Shown piece by piece: positions 62,535-64,000 of a stretch of 64,000 bases of DNA. Where the stretch lies: positions 155,622 to 219,621 of the forward strand of contig MAAN01000041.1 of NCBI GenBank assembly GCA_002163135.1, read 5' to 3'. This stretch comes from Alphaproteobacteria bacterium 46_93_T64. GTDB taxonomy: Bacteria > Pseudomonadota > Alphaproteobacteria > Sneathiellales > Sneathiellaceae. Both the position numbers and the translations under genes were made by a program. Positions within the stretch are counted from its first letter, which is position 1, and every line of letters begins with the position of its first letter. Under the pieces are notes generated by a model, which was not told the DNA's origin, searched no databases, and saw only the letters and a program-made list of their open reading frames with translations.

Positions 62535-63761
62535 ATGTTTTTTAAGAAAAAAGAAAAATTGTCAGCTTTAACGAACAGCACTCCGGCAACTGAACGCACT
62601 ATTGGAAATCCGGTAGAGACTGATATCAGTGAACAAATTTCAGCGGCATTGGTAGTTCTTCAGAGGGTATCCGCAGGTGATTTTAGTGTGCGATTTACCA
62701 ATATTAAAGAAAACGATGAATTGTCAGAACTGCTTCACGGTATCAATGATTTAGTTGATAGATGTGATGCCTATGTTCGTGAATCTGCGGCATGTTTAGA
62801 GCACGTCAGTCAGGGTAAATATTACAGAAAAATAATCGAGATCAGCATGGTTGGTGATTATCTCGATGCAACCAAAAAAACAAACAATGCTCTGTCTGCC
62901 ATGCAAGAAAAGGTCGACTCTTTTAATGATATCACCGACGACTTCGAGAAAACCGTGGGTGAAGTTGTCGAGACAGTTTCTAGTTCGGCAACAGAACTCG
63001 AGGCGGCTTCTAAAAGTATGAGTTCCATTGCGGATGCGACAACCTCTCAAGCCACCGCTGTTGCAGCGGCGGCAGAAGAGACGACCGTAAATACACAGAC
63101 TGTTGCCGCTGCTGGTGAACAATTATCAAATTCTATTACTGAAATTAGTCGCCAAGTCATTCATGCAACGGATCTATCGGATCAAACTTCTGAGATTGCT
63201 GTTTCACTACAAGACCAGATTGAGGGGCTCGAGAAAGCTTCTGATCAGATTTTTTCTGCGGTACAATTAATTAGTGATGTCTCTAATCAAACACGTTTGT
63301 TGGCCCTAAATGCCACCATCGAAGCTGCAAGAGCCGGAGATGCTGGGAAGGGATTTGCCGTTGTGGCTAATGAAGTGAAAAGTCTCGCTTCTCAGACAGA
63401 TGTCGCCACAAATAAAGTCTCCAGCTTTGTTGTTGCCATTCAAAACGCTGTCAAAGAAACAGTCAAAGGGATTGCTGATATTGCTGATAAAGCCAATAGT
63501 GCAACGAGTGCCAATCAGTCAATTTCTGCAGCGACAGAAGAGCAGTCTGCTGCGACATCGGAAATTTCCATGAGCATATCTCAGGCTACAAATGGTGCTA
63601 GAGAAGTAACAGAACGCATAACGGAAGTATCCCAAAGCGCACAAGAAACGGGTGCTTCAGCTGTACAGGTGAACTCCGCCGCCAGTGAGTTAGCGCAACA
63701 ATCAGTTAATTTGGAAAGAGTTGTGCAAAAATTCTTGGAAAAAGCGAGACAAGTAGCCTGA
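62535..63761 (+). CDS. Soluble methyl-accepting chemotaxis protein
   Basis: A 408-residue chemoreceptor without membrane helices. A HAMP-like region ([20 protein letters not shown]) occupies residues 30-90, with another related turn ([13 protein letters not shown]) after it. The signalling domain has the strictly conserved hairpin tip [20 protein letters not shown] and [13 protein letters not shown]. It should form receptor-like arrays with CheA and CheW in the cytoplasm. GGAGGGG lies just before the ATG. The preceding PAS protein supplies the likely sensory input. Confidence 0.92.
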   Translation: MFFKKKEKLSALTNSTPATERTIGNPVETDISEQISAALVVLQRVSAGDFSVRFTNIKENDELSELLHGINDLVDRCDAYVRESAACLEHVSQGKYYRKIIEISMVGDYLDATKKTNNALSAMQEKVDSFNDITDDFEKTVGEVVETVSSSATELEAASKSMSSIADATTSQATAVAAAAEETTVNTQTVAAAGEQLSNSITEISRQVIHATDLSDQTSEIAVSLQDQIEGLEKASDQIFSAVQLISDVSNQTRLLALNATIEAARAGDAGKGFAVVANEVKSLASQTDVATNKVSSFVVAIQNAVKETVKGIADIADKANSATSANQSISAATEEQSAATSEISMSISQATNGAREVTERITEVSQSAQETGASAVQVNSAASELAQQSVNLERVVQKFLEKARQVA

Positions 63762-63862
63762 TCAGCCTTTCAGTAAATTGATATAAGTAGACATGGGTGG
63801 AATGGGAATTGTAGGGATGATAATTGCCTGATACGGTTCCCATTACGCTTGAAAGGTCCAAC

Positions 63863-64000
63863 ATGAAGCAATCCATAGTACATATAGCTCTGGTCGTAAG
63901 AGATTATGATGACGCAATCGATTTTTATGTGAATAAACTGAATTTCGAACTAATAGAGGATACGTACCAATCGGAGCAGGATAAGAGATGGGTTGTCGTC
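63863..64000 (+). CDS. VOC (glyoxalase-like) protein, truncated by window end
   Basis: The first 46 codons are present and open to the window edge. The start MKQSIVHIALVVRDYDDAID and FYVNKLNFELIEDT are the standard opening of a VOC module, with the histidine of HIALVV as the first metal ligand. GAAAGG lies just before the ATG. This is the fourth VOC-type product in the window by my count of genes and partial genes (13.4, 57.8 and 63.9 kb, one with two modules). Confidence 0.85.
   Translation, partial: MKQSIVHIALVVRDYDDAIDFYVNKLNFELIEDTYQSEQDKRWVVV

Noticed and set aside
1..64000. CRISPR arrays, rRNA operons, complete insertion sequences
   Set aside because: No regularly spaced direct repeats, no rRNA-like sequence and no transposase or integrase gene were seen.

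Overview
This is a chromosomal window from a mid-to-low GC alphaproteobacterium, probably marine or sediment-living. The placement rests on gene content: a VPLPA-type exosortase-sorted protein, a DUF1127 protein, many glutathione S-transferase and VOC genes, a taurine-dioxygenase-like enzyme and a serine-glyoxylate-type aminotransferase. I cannot name the genus. Genes are dense, with short spacers and several 1-4 base overlaps. The exceptions are 52.7-55.4 kb, 56.6-57.2 kb and 59.2-59.8 kb, which hold gene remnants, GC-rich patches and a truncated tRNA.

0-18 kb: the tail of ureG, then scattered metabolic genes. These include an MBL-fold hydrolase, two GSTs, DinB and isoprenylcysteine-methyltransferase-like proteins, and a probable operon of two MFS exporters with a class V aminotransferase. 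They also include an MFS-SDR pair, a TetR regulator, a secreted beta-helix protein translationally coupled to a diheme cytochrome c, an HxlR regulator facing a GST gene, and an EamA-TauD pair.

18-28 kb: a complete assimilatory nitrate system on the minus strand, ordered nrtA-nrtB-(fused double ATPase)-nirB-nirD-nasA, with a DUF2804 gene behind it. A well-spaced sigma-54 (-24/-12) element lies just upstream of nrtA, which suggests nitrogen control. The transporter imports nitrate/nitrite, NasA reduces nitrate to nitrite, and NirBD reduces nitrite to ammonium.

28-42 kb: a VPLPA-CTERM exported protein, a YeeE/YedE-type membrane protein, a flavin disulfide oxidoreductase, and a phosphonate/organophosphate-type ABC importer (phnD-phnC-phnE-phnE2). 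The importer is followed by an overlapping HAD phosphatase that probably begins at GTG. Next come a hydrolase-OsmC fusion, an acyl-CoA dehydrogenase-like protein, MarC, a peptide-deformylase homologue that has lost key active-site residues, and a BCCT transporter.

42-52 kb: a large hybrid histidine kinase, a TSUP permease, and a three-gene envelope operon (MMPL/RND pump, LolA-like periplasmic protein, outer-membrane barrel). The operon diverges from a TetR gene whose upstream region holds two near-identical 15-bp operators. A nitroreductase and a FetB-like permease follow.

52-64 kb: accessory-looking sequence with decayed fragments, an orphan amino-acid-type binding protein, GNAT, two LysR regulators (one with clear operators beside a flavin reductase/VOC operon), a 3' half of tRNA-Phe that looks like an integration scar, a small membrane protein plus HlyD adaptor, a PAS protein plus soluble chemoreceptor, and the start of another VOC gene. 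I saw no integrase, transposase, rRNA operon, intact tRNA or CRISPR array.
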